DNA from: Pontiellaceae bacterium B1224
GTDB taxonomy: Bacteria; Verrucomicrobiota; Kiritimatiellia; Kiritimatiellales; Pontiellaceae
DNA length: 33,951 nt
Reading direction: 5' to 3'
Assembly (NCBI GenBank): GCA_029432815.1
Contig: JAROBA010000049.1
Coordinates: 1-33,951, forward strand
Shown in pieces: positions 7,642 through 15,790 of the stretch; positions within the stretch are counted from its first letter, which is position 1, and every line of letters begins with the position of its first letter. Made by a program: the position numbers and the translations under genes. The notes below the pieces were generated by a model. That model had not been told where the DNA came from. It saw only the letters and a program-made list of their open reading frames with translations, and did no database searches.

Positions 7642-10600
7642 TTATTCAGCTCCGCAGCACTTTTTATATTTCCGACCGCTGCCGCAGGGGCAGGGATCGT
7701 TCCGGCCGACATTGGCGTTCGGGGCCTGACGAATGGGCTGCGGCTTGGGGGCTGGCGGCAGATCCATTCCGGGAGGCGGTGCGCCCATTGGTTGTGGTCG
7801 CCGCTGTGGCGCACCTTGCGGCGCCTGGGCCTGTGCGGCCTTGGCCTGAGCTGTTGCGGCCGCGAGGGCCGATGCCTGCGGATTGTGCGAAACGCGCATC
7901 TTGGACATCGATTGGAAGAATTCTTCGATTGCTTCCACGGAAGTGGCCGAGCGGAACATGGCCGTGGCAATTTCTTCGTAGATGCGGTCCATCAGATCCA
8001 TGAACAGGTTGTAGGCTTCGCGCTTATATTCAATCAGCGGATCGCGCTGGCCATAGGCCTGCAGGCCGACCGATTCGCGCAGGCTGTCCATATTGCGGAG
8101 ATATTCCTGCCAATGCTCGTCGATCGACTGGATGATCATGTGGCGCTCAAGCCGCACCAGCGATTCTTCGTCTTCGTGCGTGGCCTTCATCTCGTAGGCT
8201 TCCTTCACCGCAGCCATCACAAAGTCCGTGAGACTGTCCTGTGTGAGTTCATCCGGCAGCTGAGATTCACGCAGACCGAGCGGGAAGGTTGTGTTGACCC
8301 AGGTCACAAATTCGCGGCAGTCCTCTTTTTTCTTTGCGAGGGCAACGGCATCGGCTGCTTTGGAGGCAATCGCCTGTTCGGCAGTATGGTAAATCAGTTC
8401 CCGCGGCACTTCGCAGGTGAGGGCTTCCGAACGGAAATCATAAATTTCACCACGCTGGGCATTCATGACATCGTCATATTCCAGCGTGCGTTTACGCATC
8501 ATGAAGTTTTGCTGTTCCACCCGGCGCTGAGCGGTTTCAATGGATTTATTCAGCCATGGATGTTCGAGCACTTCGCCTTCTTCGATTCCGAGTTTTTCCA
8601 TGATGCTCGAAATCCGGTCGGAGCCGAAGAGGCGCATCAGGTTGTCTTCCAGCGAAACGTAGAAGCGGGTAACGCCCGGGTCGCCCTGGCGGGCAGAGCG
8701 TCCACGCAGCTGGCGGTCGATACGGCGGGACTCATGACGCTCGGAAGCGATGACATAAAGTCCACACGGTTTTTCTTCGAGCAGTTTGCGCAGGGTTTGC
8801 CCTTCCACTTTGCTGTCGAGGGAGAACTCTTTGGAAAGCAGATCTTCCTGTTTCAGATAAACCACTTCTTTTCCGAGTTTAATATCCGTACCACGTCCAG
8901 CCATGTTCGTGGCAATCGTGACGGCGCCGGGCTGGCCGGCATTGGCAACAATCTCGGCTTCGCGGGCATGGTTCTTTGCGTTGAGAACATTATGAATAAT
9001 GTTTTCGCGGCGCAGCATGCGGCTGAGCACTTCCGATGTTTCAACGGCAACGGTACCAACCAGCACCGGCTGCTTTCGGGCGTGTGCCGCTTTGATTTCA
9101 TCAATGACCGCACGGAACTTTTCGCGCTGTGTTTTGTAGACCTGATCGTTGAGGTCCACACGACGAACCGGGCGGTTGGTCGGGATCACCATCACGTCCA
9201 GACCGTAAATCTGGTGGAATTCGTCGGCTTCGGTTTCGGCGGTGCCGGTCATGCCCGAAAGCTTGGTATACATACGGAAATAGTTCTGAATCGTAATGGT
9301 GGCCAGCGTCTGCGTTTCGCGTTCGATCTGTACGCCTTCTTTCGCTTCAACGGCTTGGTGCAAGCCATCGCTCCAGCGGCGGCCAACCATCAGGCGGCCG
9401 GTGTGCTCGTCCACGATATGAACCTGACCGTCCTGCACCACATAGTCGACGTCTTTTTCGTAGACACTGTAGGCGCGAATCAGCTGGTCAACCGCGTGTA
9501 CGCGTTCGTTGCGCAATGCGTAGTCTTCCTGAATGGAGCGGCGTTTTTCCATGATCTCTTCCGGGGAGAGGTCGGTGGCGCCATCAAGCTCGGCCATCAT
9601 GCTCACCATGTCCGGCAGTACATACATATCCGGATCGTTCGGGTTCATTTCTGCACAGCCGATTTCACTCAGGTTCGCATCGTGTCCTTTTTCGTCGATC
9701 GAAAACAACAGTTCCTGACGAAGTTCACGGGCCTGACCTTCGTTTTCCTTCTTCAACATGTCCATCTGGGTTTTTTCAAGCAGCTTGCGGTATTTCACAT
9801 CCTCAATCAGATGCATCAGCTGCTTGTTTTTCGGCATACCCTCGAACACCTGATACATTTTCAGGCCGGCTTCATACTCCTCGCCCTTCTCCAGAAGGTC
9901 TTTGGCTTCTTTCAGCAGACGGGTGCAGAGATCGCGCTGACGGCGCACAAGGCGTGCGGCGGCCGGCTGCAGCTCTAGATATTGCGTGGAAGAGTAGGGG
10001 GCCGGACCGGAAATAATCAGCGGTGTGCGGGCTTCATCGATTAAAATCGAGTCGATTTCGTCGACGATGGCAAAGTTATGGCCCTGCTGCTGCACCATAT
10101 CTTCCGGGCTGTAGGCCATATTGTCGCGCAGGTAGTCGAAGCCGAATTCGGAGTTGGTGCCATAGGTGATGTCGCAGAGATATTGTTCGCGGCGCAGCGG
10201 CGGCGGCATCATATTTTTCAGACAGCCGACGGTCAGGCCAAGCCATTTATAGAGATGTCCCATCCATTCGGAGTCGCGCTGGGAGTGATAATCGGATGTG
10301 GTGACCACGTGGACGCCTTTTCCGGAAAGGGCATTCAGGTATACGGGTAGCGTTGCCACCAGGGTTTTACCTTCGCCGGTCGCCATTTCGGCAATCATGC
10401 CTTTATGAATGGCCAGCCCGCCAATCAGCTGCACATCGAAGTGCACCATTTCCCAGGCGATCGGGTGTCCGATCACATCCACTTCCGTTCCGCAAAGGCG
10501 GCGGGACGCATTTTTTACAACTGCAAAAGCTTCCAGCTCGATGTCTTCCAGCGTTTCTCCGTTTTGAACGCGGGTCTTGAATTCTGCAGTTTTAGCCTGT

Positions 10601-10725
10601 AGTTGTTCGTCGGTCAGTGCCTTGTATTCTTCGTCCAGTACATTGATCTTTTCGACCAATGGGCGCAGTTTTTTGAGGTCGCGCTCATTTTTTGAGCCGA
10701 GTATCTTCTTTAAAATCCAATTCAT
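7642..10725 (-). CDS. secA: Preprotein translocase ATPase SecA
   Basis: A 1027-residue motor that pushes preproteins through SecYEG. Walker A is in M-A-T-G-E-G-K-T (about 114-121) and the DEAD-like Walker B is in D-E-I-D-S-I-L-I-D-E-A-R-T-P. Then come the preprotein cross-linking domain, the second helicase motor with A-T-N-M-A-G-R-G-T-D-I-K-L-G, the helical scaffold, a Gln/Pro/Ala-rich linker and a C-terminal zinc tail C-P-C-G-S-G-R-K-Y-K-K-C-C. It is over 100 residues longer than the E. coli enzyme. Much of the excess is a charged helical insertion between the I-S-G-P-A motif and V-D-E-H-T-G-R, a region known to be expanded in several Bacteroidetes/PVC-type SecA proteins. An AGGA ribosome-binding site precedes the start. 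The gene is first in the leftward secA-tilS-ftsH run. Confidence 0.98.
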   Translation of the reverse strand: MNWILKKILGSKNERDLKKLRPLVEKINVLDEEYKALTDEQLQAKTAEFKTRVQNGETLEDIELEAFAVVKNASRRLCGTEVDVIGHPIAWEMVHFDVQLIGGLAIHKGMIAEMATGEGKTLVATLPVYLNALSGKGVHVVTTSDYHSQRDSEWMGHLYKWLGLTVGCLKNMMPPPLRREQYLCDITYGTNSEFGFDYLRDNMAYSPEDMVQQQGHNFAIVDEIDSILIDEARTPLIISGPAPYSSTQYLELQPAAARLVRRQRDLCTRLLKEAKDLLEKGEEYEAGLKMYQVFEGMPKNKQLMHLIEDVKYRKLLEKTQMDMLKKENEGQARELRQELLFSIDEKGHDANLSEIGCAEMNPNDPDMYVLPDMVSMMAELDGATDLSPEEIMEKRRSIQEDYALRNERVHAVDQLIRAYSVYEKDVDYVVQDGQVHIVDEHTGRLMVGRRWSDGLHQAVEAKEGVQIERETQTLATITIQNYFRMYTKLSGMTGTAETEADEFHQIYGLDVMVIPTNRPVRRVDLNDQVYKTQREKFRAVIDEIKAAHARKQPVLVGTVAVETSEVLSRMLRRENIIHNVLNAKNHAREAEIVANAGQPGAVTIATNMAGRGTDIKLGKEVVYLKQEDLLSKEFSLDSKVEGQTLRKLLEEKPCGLYVIASERHESRRIDRQLRGRSARQGDPGVTRFYVSLEDNLMRLFGSDRISSIMEKLGIEEGEVLEHPWLNKSIETAQRRVEQQNFMMRKRTLEYDDVMNAQRGEIYDFRSEALTCEVPRELIYHTAEQAIASKAADAVALAKKKEDCREFVTWVNTTFPLGLRESQLPDELTQDSLTDFVMAAVKEAYEMKATHEDEESLVRLERHMIIQSIDEHWQEYLRNMDSLRESVGLQAYGQRDPLIEYKREAYNLFMDLMDRIYEEIATAMFRSATSVEAIEEFFQSMSKMRVSHNPQASALAAATAQAKAAQAQAPQGAPQRRPQPMGAPPPGMDLPPAPKPQPIRQAPNANVGRNDPCPCGSGRKYKKCCGAE

Positions 10726-10816
10726 GTCAGTTCCTGTGTTTGCAAAAAGAGCAGGAAACGTAGCGCATTTGTCAGCCGCTCACAAGCTGTGATTGGGAAT
10801 AAGGATGTGGGCACCT

Positions 10817-10849
10817 TTCCAGTGTTTGGAAGAATTTCCGGCTTTGGAA
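10817..10849. repeat. Two TTCCAA-type palindromes upstream of the glycosyltransferase-STAS gene
   Basis: One copy with a single mismatch at 10817-10831 (TTCCAGTGTTTGGAA). A degenerate copy follows at 10836-10849 (TTCCGGCTTTGGAA), with a centre one base shorter. They lie in the divergent region between secA and the next gene, or in its first codons if translation starts at 10805. Confidence 0.6.
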
Positions 10850-10853
10850 AAAC

Positions 10854-10882
10854 TTGTAACCGTGCGCTCGGATAACTATCAT
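10854..10882 (+). promoter_or_regulatory. Candidate sigma70-type promoter for the glycosyltransferase-STAS gene
   Basis: TTGTAA (10854-10859) and TATCAT (10877-10882) are separated by 17 bases, matching the -35 box at four of six and the -10 box at five of six positions. Transcription would begin near 10889, three bases before the ATG at 10892, giving an almost leaderless message. If translation instead starts at 10805, this is coincidental. Confidence 0.3.
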
Positions 10883-10891
10883 CATTTTTTT

Positions 10892-12355
10892 ATGCAAAAG
10901 TACGAATCAACCCCGATCCCGCTGGTTATCTACGGTGTGCCGTTTCATAACGTCACATTCAACGAAGCCGTGGAATGGATTGTCGACCGGGTACGCTCTG
11001 GCCGCCCGGCCAATATAGCCACGGCCAATCTCGATTTCGTGACGAAGGCCTGGCATGATCCGGAACTTCAGCGCATCCTGATTGATGCCGATCTTGTACT
11101 GGCCGATGGGTTTCCAATGGTGAAACTCTCTCCTTTTTTCGGACCGCAGCTAAAAGATCGGGTGACCGGCTCCGACCTCACGCCGCTGCTGGCTGCGCGG
11201 GCCGCGCAGGATGGGTTGAGTGTGTTTGGGCTGGGCGGTGCGGCCGGCGTGGCCGAAAAAGCGCTCGAAATTCTTAAAAAGCGGCACCCGGAGCTGAAAA
11301 TTGCCGGAAGCTATTCTCCGCCCTTTGCTCCGCTGCTGGATATGGATCATCGCAAAATTCTCCAGCGATTGGAAAAAAGCCGCCCCGATATCCTGTTGGT
11401 CGCCTTTGGATCGCCGAAGCAGGAAAAATTTATCAGCATGCATGTTCGCGGCTGGAATGTGCCGGTGACCATGGGTATTGGCGCCTCGCTCGATTTCATT
11501 GCCGGAGCGCAGAGGCGCGCGCCGGTCTTCTTTCAAAAATGCTGTCTGGAATGGCTCTGGCGGATTTGCAGCAATCCACGCCGTCTGTTTATCCGCTATC
11601 TTGCCAACCTGCACTTCCTGTTTTCCGCCTCGAGGCAGATGTTTCTGATTAATCAGATGCGGGATAAACCCGGTCCGTTCCAGACATTGGAAGACAGCGA
11701 TTTCCAAACGCTGGAAAAAATGGGAATTGCAGCTGATCGTTTCCAGCCATTGGAAAGTGAAACGCTTGCGGCTGAGTTTGTAACCCGTATCGATGGGGTT
11801 GCTCAGGGGCGAAATCTGCTGCTCGACCTGCATGCCCTGCCGTGGCTCAACAGTCTGGAGCTGGGGGCATTGCTGGAAATAAATAAATTCTGCCGACAGT
11901 GGGGGAAGCGGCTCATTCTCTATGCGCCGCGATCGAAGGTCCGGCGCCTGCTCGAAATCTGTCGATTGACCGACTACTTCAATGTGGCCACCCGGATCGA
12001 TGAAGTGCAGGGTATCGTCGAGTTTATCGAAGAACATGTGGAAGGCGAGATGGCGTATGAAATGGGTGCGCTCAAGCTTGAGCTCCCTGTCGAACTGACC
12101 GCCGCAACCCTGCCTGCCTTTGAGCAGCAAATGAGCTTCATTCATGAAGAACTGAAGGAGAAGGGGGGGCTGAAAACGGTCGAAGTCGATGCCTCCCAAC
12201 TTGACTTTATCGACAGCTCCGGGCTTGGCTTCCTGATTTCTCTTAAAAAAACAACGCAGGGGAAGGGCGTCTCCATGTCCATTACCCATCTCGCACCCAA
12301 ACCCCGTCGTACCTTCGAAATTGCCCGGGTTGATAAAATTCTCCTGCACAGCTGA
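10892..12355 (+). CDS. WecG/TagA-type glycosyltransferase fused to two STAS domains
   Basis: A 487-residue fusion. Residues 1-250 are a GT26 (WecG/TagA/CpsF) glycosyltransferase, which in known members adds N-acetylmannosamine-type sugars to lipid-linked carriers. Visible motifs are T-A-N-L-D-F-V, A-D-G-F-P (Asp72), R-V-T-G-S-D, V-A-F-G-S-P-K-Q-E and G-I-G-A-S-L-D-F-I-A-G, with a basic amphipathic end near 220-250. A linker with three F-Q-x-L-E palindrome repeats (263-287) leads to two STAS domains. The first (about 290-385) has L-N-S-L-E-L-G in place of the usual D-S-S-G-L-G. The second (about 390-487) keeps F-I-D-S-S-G-L-G with phospho-acceptor candidates S442/S443. The start is uncertain: 10892 fits the family N-terminus, while ATG 10805 (and TTG 10793) would add a stretch containing two palindromes. 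The linkage implies phospho-regulated polysaccharide or teichoic-type synthesis (inference). Confidence 0.85.
   Translation: MQKYESTPIPLVIYGVPFHNVTFNEAVEWIVDRVRSGRPANIATANLDFVTKAWHDPELQRILIDADLVLADGFPMVKLSPFFGPQLKDRVTGSDLTPLLAARAAQDGLSVFGLGGAAGVAEKALEILKKRHPELKIAGSYSPPFAPLLDMDHRKILQRLEKSRPDILLVAFGSPKQEKFISMHVRGWNVPVTMGIGASLDFIAGAQRRAPVFFQKCCLEWLWRICSNPRRLFIRYLANLHFLFSASRQMFLINQMRDKPGPFQTLEDSDFQTLEKMGIAADRFQPLESETLAAEFVTRIDGVAQGRNLLLDLHALPWLNSLELGALLEINKFCRQWGKRLILYAPRSKVRRLLEICRLTDYFNVATRIDEVQGIVEFIEEHVEGEMAYEMGALKLELPVELTAATLPAFEQQMSFIHEELKEKGGLKTVEVDASQLDFIDSSGLGFLISLKKTTQGKGVSMSITHLAPKPRRTFEIARVDKILLHS
11678..11755. repeat. Three palindromes encoding the GT-STAS linker
   Basis: Copies at 11678-11692, 11702-11716 and 11741-11755, each one mismatch from TTCCAA-N3-TTGGAA, read F-Q-T-L-E, F-Q-T-L-E and F-Q-P-L-E. 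A two-mismatch copy at 11360-11374 (L-Q-R-L-E) lies in the glycosyltransferase domain of the same gene. Confidence 0.85.
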
Positions 12356-12418
12356 TAACTGCGTAAAAGAAGGTCGGAAGGGTTTTCCAATCCTGAGGAA
12401 ACCGCTAGATTTCACCGC

Positions 12419-13207
12419 ATGAATGAAGAATTAAAAGGTTTGATCGTTCCGTTGCTGACCCCGTTCGATGATGAAGGGGCGATTGACCAGCAGGCATTTA
12501 TCCGGCATCTGGAATTTTTGGCACAGCAGGGCGTTCGCCGTATTATGGTGAATGGAACCACCGCCGAATTTTATTCTCTGCTGCCGGAAGAGCGCTTAAT
12601 GCTGTTGAAACTGGCTCGCAGCCACTTCGCCGGGCAGCTGGTGCTGCATGCCGGCGGGCTTGGTCTGGCGCAGAATATAATCGAGGTGCATTGGGCCAAC
12701 GAGTTCGGGGCCGATGCCGTGGCGGTCCTGCCACCGATGTATCCGGCCGAGCTTTCAGCGGAAGGCATTATTGAATATTTCCAAACCGTGGAAGCCGAGG
12801 CGGAAGTGCCGTTTATTCTCTATAACTTTCCGAGGCATACCGGGAATGCCATCACGCCGGAAATTCTCAAGGCGGTGCCGCATTATGCCATCAAGGATTC
12901 GGCGCAGAATCTGGAGCTGATGGCGCAGACCCCCCGCTATTTCGTGGGATCGAGCTCCAACATCTATGCGCCGGTGCAGGAGGGGGCGGCTGGCTTTGTG
13001 GCGGCCACAGCGAATGTTCGCCCTGAACTCTATACCGCTCTTGAAATGCTCGTGGTAGCCGCCAAGGTGGGGGAAGCGGCCGTGATGCAACAGGAAGTGA
13101 GGGCATACAGCGCGCGGTTCAGTGCAGGCGGGGTACCCATGCTGAAGCAGGCTCTTGCAAGAAAGTTGACCGGCTATCCGACTGCTGTACGCTTGCCTCT
13201 GAAATAA
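12419..13207 (+). CDS. DapA/N-acetylneuraminate-lyase family class I aldolase
   Basis: A 262-residue TIM-barrel enzyme of the dihydrodipicolinate synthase/NAL superfamily, somewhat shorter than the usual 290-300 residues. The opening L-I-V-P-L-L-T-P-F-D strand, the carboxylate-binding G-T-T-A-E-F motif (46-51, usually G-T-T-G-E), the proton-relay Tyr135 in L-Y-N-F-P and the Schiff-base Lys159 in A-I-K-D-S are all present. The G-to-A change in the GTTGE motif and the short C-terminus argue for a divergent member. The true DapA, a sialic-acid or keto-sugar lyase, or a KDG aldolase role are all possible. It lies 63 bases after the glycosyltransferase-STAS gene. One palindrome copy (12779-12793, F-Q-T-V-E) lies inside. 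Confidence 0.8.
   Translation: MNEELKGLIVPLLTPFDDEGAIDQQAFIRHLEFLAQQGVRRIMVNGTTAEFYSLLPEERLMLLKLARSHFAGQLVLHAGGLGLAQNIIEVHWANEFGADAVAVLPPMYPAELSAEGIIEYFQTVEAEAEVPFILYNFPRHTGNAITPEILKAVPHYAIKDSAQNLELMAQTPRYFVGSSSNIYAPVQEGAAGFVAATANVRPELYTALEMLVVAAKVGEAAVMQQEVRAYSARFSAGGVPMLKQALARKLTGYPTAVRLPLK
12779..12793. repeat. TTCCAA-type palindrome copy (1 mismatch)
   Basis: TTCCAAACCGTGGAA inside the DapA-family gene, read F-Q-T-V-E. The mismatch is a transversion in the inner right arm. Confidence 0.65.
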
Positions 13208-13407
13208 ATGCGCGGAGACAATGGTTCTATTTGTTGACATATGAAGCATTTTTATTACTGGTAGTGAAAGAATCCCGGTTCTGCGGGTGCCGGAAAAAGG
13301 ATAAAAGTCCGCTTTCAAAAAGGATGCGAAAAAGGCACAGTAGGCGGTCGATTGTGATTTTCAGGTTGGGTAGGCTTGTATAACTGTAAAACAAGGAATG
13401 TTGGACT

Positions 13408-15147
13408 ATGAAGGATAAGAAGGAATTCTATACTCTGCTGGCTGAGCTGGATGGACAGCCGTACAGCGAATATCAGCAGTTGGTCGGGGACTTTGATTTC
13501 TCGCGCTATGTGATTAAATGCGGCGGTATCAATTTTGAGTCTGATGAGCTGGTGAGCCCGGTTTTCAGTATCCGCGTTCCGCAGACGATTGCTGAAACTC
13601 CTGAATATTTGTTCGACAGTCCTGTGCGCCGCACGGCCATGGAAGACCTGTTGCTTCGTCGTATGGCCAGTTGTATTGACCGTATTGCCAATTATGACCA
13701 GAACGGTGTTGCCCGTCGTCATATCAAGGTTGCAACTCCAAACCAGAAGATTCTTCCGCGGAACGCCCTGTTGCTGACTAAAGAATATATCGAAGTGCGC
13801 ATCGAGCTCACCCTTCCGGTGCAGACGATGATTGTTGATGGTGTGCCGATCGCTTCTATTGACGGCGCTATGGCACAGCAGATTTTCTACGAAGACCTTC
13901 CGGAAATCATCAGCAACAGCCTGCTCTACTGTAATATTGATATTGCCGAAGCGGATGAGCATGTAAACAACATGGAAGATGCCGACCGTCTTCGTCAGCA
14001 TCTGGGAGCCAGCGGTCAGGTTGCCTTTATTGCTTCCGGTGCTCTTGTGAGCCGCGAAGCTGGTTTGGATATTCCGGATTATACCCGCCTTTCTCCGGTT
14101 GAGGTTGATGAAGAGATTGTTGAGGAAGTTGAAGTTCCGCACACCGGTGCTGTTAAAGGGATGGGTATTCCAAATGGACTTACCTTGATTCTTGGTGAGT
14201 CCAACAGCGGCCGGGTGGATCTGATGGATGCCATTGCCCAGGGTATTTACAATCATATTCCCGGCGATGGTCGCGAGCATGTGGTGACAGTGGCGGATGC
14301 AGTCAGTATTCGTTCCGAAGTGGGGCGTTCCATTCAGCAGGTCGATATCTCCGCGTTTGCCAGCGAGTTGACGGATGGAGGAAATCCTTCGTCCTATTCC
14401 ACTAAGGGCGCCGGTTCCTTCACATCGCAGGCTGCCTCCACAGTGGAAGCGCTGGAGGCAGGTGCCCGTGTGTTGTTGTATGACGAACACAGCTCTTCAT
14501 CCACATTCCTTTCTTCAGATACCCGCGTCAGTTCACTGCTCGGAAAGTCTTCGCGTAACACGCTGGCCGCCCGCGCACGCCAAATGGTGGACGAGCTGGG
14601 TATTTCCATGGTTGTGGCTGGCAGTAGTCTGATTGCCGAGTTTATTCCGATTGCGGATAAAATTCTGAAAGTCGAAAACTTCTGCGTGTCCGATATCACC
14701 GAAGAAGCTAAAGCGCTCGACATTGTTCCGTCCACTCCAGTGAACGACAGTGTGAATCTTTCATCTATGCTCAGTCGCTCACGCTGGGTGATGCCGAGTT
14801 CGATTGATCCGAGCATTGGGCGTGAAGATTTAGTGATCGATGCCGATAGTGCCGAGTATCTTCAGTTCGGCCGTTCGTTGGTGGATCTGGATGCCATACG
14901 TCAGATTGCGGATGCCGATCAGGCGCGTGCAATCGGCTTTGTGCTCTACTATGCGAAGCTTCGTTACATGGATGAAGGGTATCCGATGCGCGAGATTCTC
15001 GACCTGGTCGATCGCGATCTCTCCAATGAAGGCCTGAATGCCCTCATTCGTGATATCCGCGGCGATCTGGCCCGCCCGCGCCGCTATGAAGTTGCCGCGG
15101 CCCTCAACCGTCTGCCGGCCTTCCGTGTTTCACATGTAACGGAATAA
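13408..15147 (+). CDS. Predicted ABC-class ATPase (COG3044/PF09818 type) with degenerate P-loop
   Basis: A 579-residue protein of the 'predicted ATPase of the ABC class' family. I recognise it from G-I-Y-N-H-I-P-G-D-G-R-E after the P-loop (279-290), the F-T-S-Q-A-A-S-T-V-E-A-L-E-A-G-A segment (338-353) and V-L-L-Y-D-E (355-360). The Walker A position reads G-E-S-N-S-G-R-V (263-270), where the family has a G-x-x-x-x-G-K-S/T motif, so both the key lysine and the following hydroxyl residue are replaced. The segment after Walker B, normally close to D-E-D-T-S-A-T-N-F, reads D-E-H-S-S-S-S-T-F. It may therefore bind nucleotide weakly or not at all. The function of the family is unknown. The upstream 200-bp gap has a TATAAC -10-like box (13379-13384) and an AAGGA near the start. 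No dispersed palindromes lie within the gene. Confidence 0.8.
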   Translation: MKDKKEFYTLLAELDGQPYSEYQQLVGDFDFSRYVIKCGGINFESDELVSPVFSIRVPQTIAETPEYLFDSPVRRTAMEDLLLRRMASCIDRIANYDQNGVARRHIKVATPNQKILPRNALLLTKEYIEVRIELTLPVQTMIVDGVPIASIDGAMAQQIFYEDLPEIISNSLLYCNIDIAEADEHVNNMEDADRLRQHLGASGQVAFIASGALVSREAGLDIPDYTRLSPVEVDEEIVEEVEVPHTGAVKGMGIPNGLTLILGESNSGRVDLMDAIAQGIYNHIPGDGREHVVTVADAVSIRSEVGRSIQQVDISAFASELTDGGNPSSYSTKGAGSFTSQAASTVEALEAGARVLLYDEHSSSSTFLSSDTRVSSLLGKSSRNTLAARARQMVDELGISMVVAGSSLIAEFIPIADKILKVENFCVSDITEEAKALDIVPSTPVNDSVNLSSMLSRSRWVMPSSIDPSIGREDLVIDADSAEYLQFGRSLVDLDAIRQIADADQARAIGFVLYYAKLRYMDEGYPMREILDLVDRDLSNEGLNALIRDIRGDLARPRRYEVAAALNRLPAFRVSHVTE

Positions 15148-15161
15148 GCCGCGAAGCGACT

Positions 15162-15259
15162 GTCAAAAGTCGAAAGTCATAAGGTCGAAGGTCTCTCATG
15201 GCTTTCGGCCTTTTCTTTTGAGTGGCCGACTTTGGACCATTGACCTTTAGACTTTGGAC
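15162..15259. repeat. Intergenic imperfect inverted repeat built of GTC/AAAG units
   Basis: Left arm 15162-15193 and right arm 15228-15259, both 32 bases, pair at 23 of 32 positions around a 34-base loop. Each arm is itself made of short near-repeats of AAAGTC/AAGGTC. It fills most of the gap between the ATPase gene and dtd, and could act as a transcription attenuator or be a scar of a repeat family. Confidence 0.7.
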
Positions 15260-15266
15260 GTATTTT

Positions 15267-15722
15267 ATGAAATTGGTTGTGCAGCGTGTAAAGCGGGCGT
15301 CCGTTACGGTGGACGCGGAACGTATTTCCGAAATAGGGCAGGGGTTGCTGGTGCTGTGCGGTGTGGGGCACGAAGACACTGTGTTCGATGCCCGGTTCCT
15401 TGCGAAAAAAACTTCCAACCTTCGGATCTTTGAGGATGCCGACGGGAAGATGAATCTCTCCGTGCAGGAAATTGGCGGTGAAATTCTATCGGTCAGTCAG
15501 TTCACGCTTTATGGCGACTGCAATAAGGGTAATCGCCCCGGTTTTATTTCCGCCGCCCGGCCGGAGCAGGGGGAGGCGCTGTTTAATGAATATGTCCAGG
15601 CATTGGAAAAACTCGGTTTTGTTCCAAACATTGGAAAATTCGGGGCTGACATGAAAGTAGAGCTGCTCAACGACGGACCCGTCACGCTGCTGCTGGAATC
15701 CACCGGGCGCGTTAAAGATTAA
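15267..15722 (+). CDS. dtd: D-aminoacyl-tRNA deacylase
   Basis: A 151-residue enzyme that hydrolyses D-amino acids (and Gly from mischarged tRNA-Ala) off tRNA. It has the family's opening [13 protein letters not shown], the catalytic S-Q-F-T-L-Y-G-D motif, the N-R-P-G-F segment and the C-terminal N-D-G-P-V-T motif of the cross-subunit Gly-cisPro type active site. Start 15267 is chosen over an in-frame ATG at 15222, which lies within the repeat hairpin and would add 15 non-family residues. Two palindrome copies near the C-terminal third (V-Q-A-L-E and V-P-N-I-G-K) lie between conserved motifs. Confidence 0.95.
   Translation: MKLVVQRVKRASVTVDAERISEIGQGLLVLCGVGHEDTVFDARFLAKKTSNLRIFEDADGKMNLSVQEIGGEILSVSQFTLYGDCNKGNRPGFISAARPEQGEALFNEYVQALEKLGFVPNIGKFGADMKVELLNDGPVTLLLESTGRVKD
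15594..15636. repeat. Two TTCCAA-type palindromes in dtd
   Basis: 15594-15608 (two mismatches, read V-Q-A-L-E) and 15622-15636 (perfect TTCCAAACATTGGAA, read P-N-I-G). They are 13 bases apart and in different reading phases of the same gene. Confidence 0.75.
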
Positions 15723-15740
15723 ACGCTGATATTCCTTCAG

Positions 15741-15770
15741 CATTCGTGTGCATTCGTGTTAATTCGCGGT
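15741..15770. repeat. Decamer tandem repeat, three copies
   Basis: Three consecutive 10-bp units (CATTCGTGTG, CATTCGTGTT, AATTCGCGGT) fill the middle of the 68-base gap between dtd and argH. They end 20 bases before the argH start and leave room for its ribosome-binding site. Confidence 0.65.
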
Positions 15771-15790
15771 TAACAATTTGAGGTGAAACT

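Noticed and set aside
7907-7920. A further TTCCAA palindrome near the C-terminal part of secA
   Set aside because: Only one arm (ATTGGAA) is present, and it encodes the conserved F-F-Q-S-M segment of SecA.
7177-9978. A 933-codon open frame on the plus strand opposite secA and tilS
   Set aside because: It is antisense to two clearly identified genes. Its composition (rich in His, Phe, Gly and Arg) shows it is a shadow of their codon use.
12384-12402. TTTTCCAATCCTGAGGAAA before the DapA-family gene as a palindrome copy
   Set aside because: The spacing between arms is one base too long and the inner right arm does not match, so it was not counted.
11150-12415. A 421-codon minus-strand open frame opposite the glycosyltransferase-STAS gene
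   Set aside because: The plus strand carries recognisable domains. The antisense frame has no family-like motifs and reads the palindromes in a phase not seen in real genes.
13315-14490. A 391-codon minus-strand open frame opposite the ABC-class ATPase gene
   Set aside because: Antisense shadow. The plus-strand gene has family-specific motifs; this frame has none.
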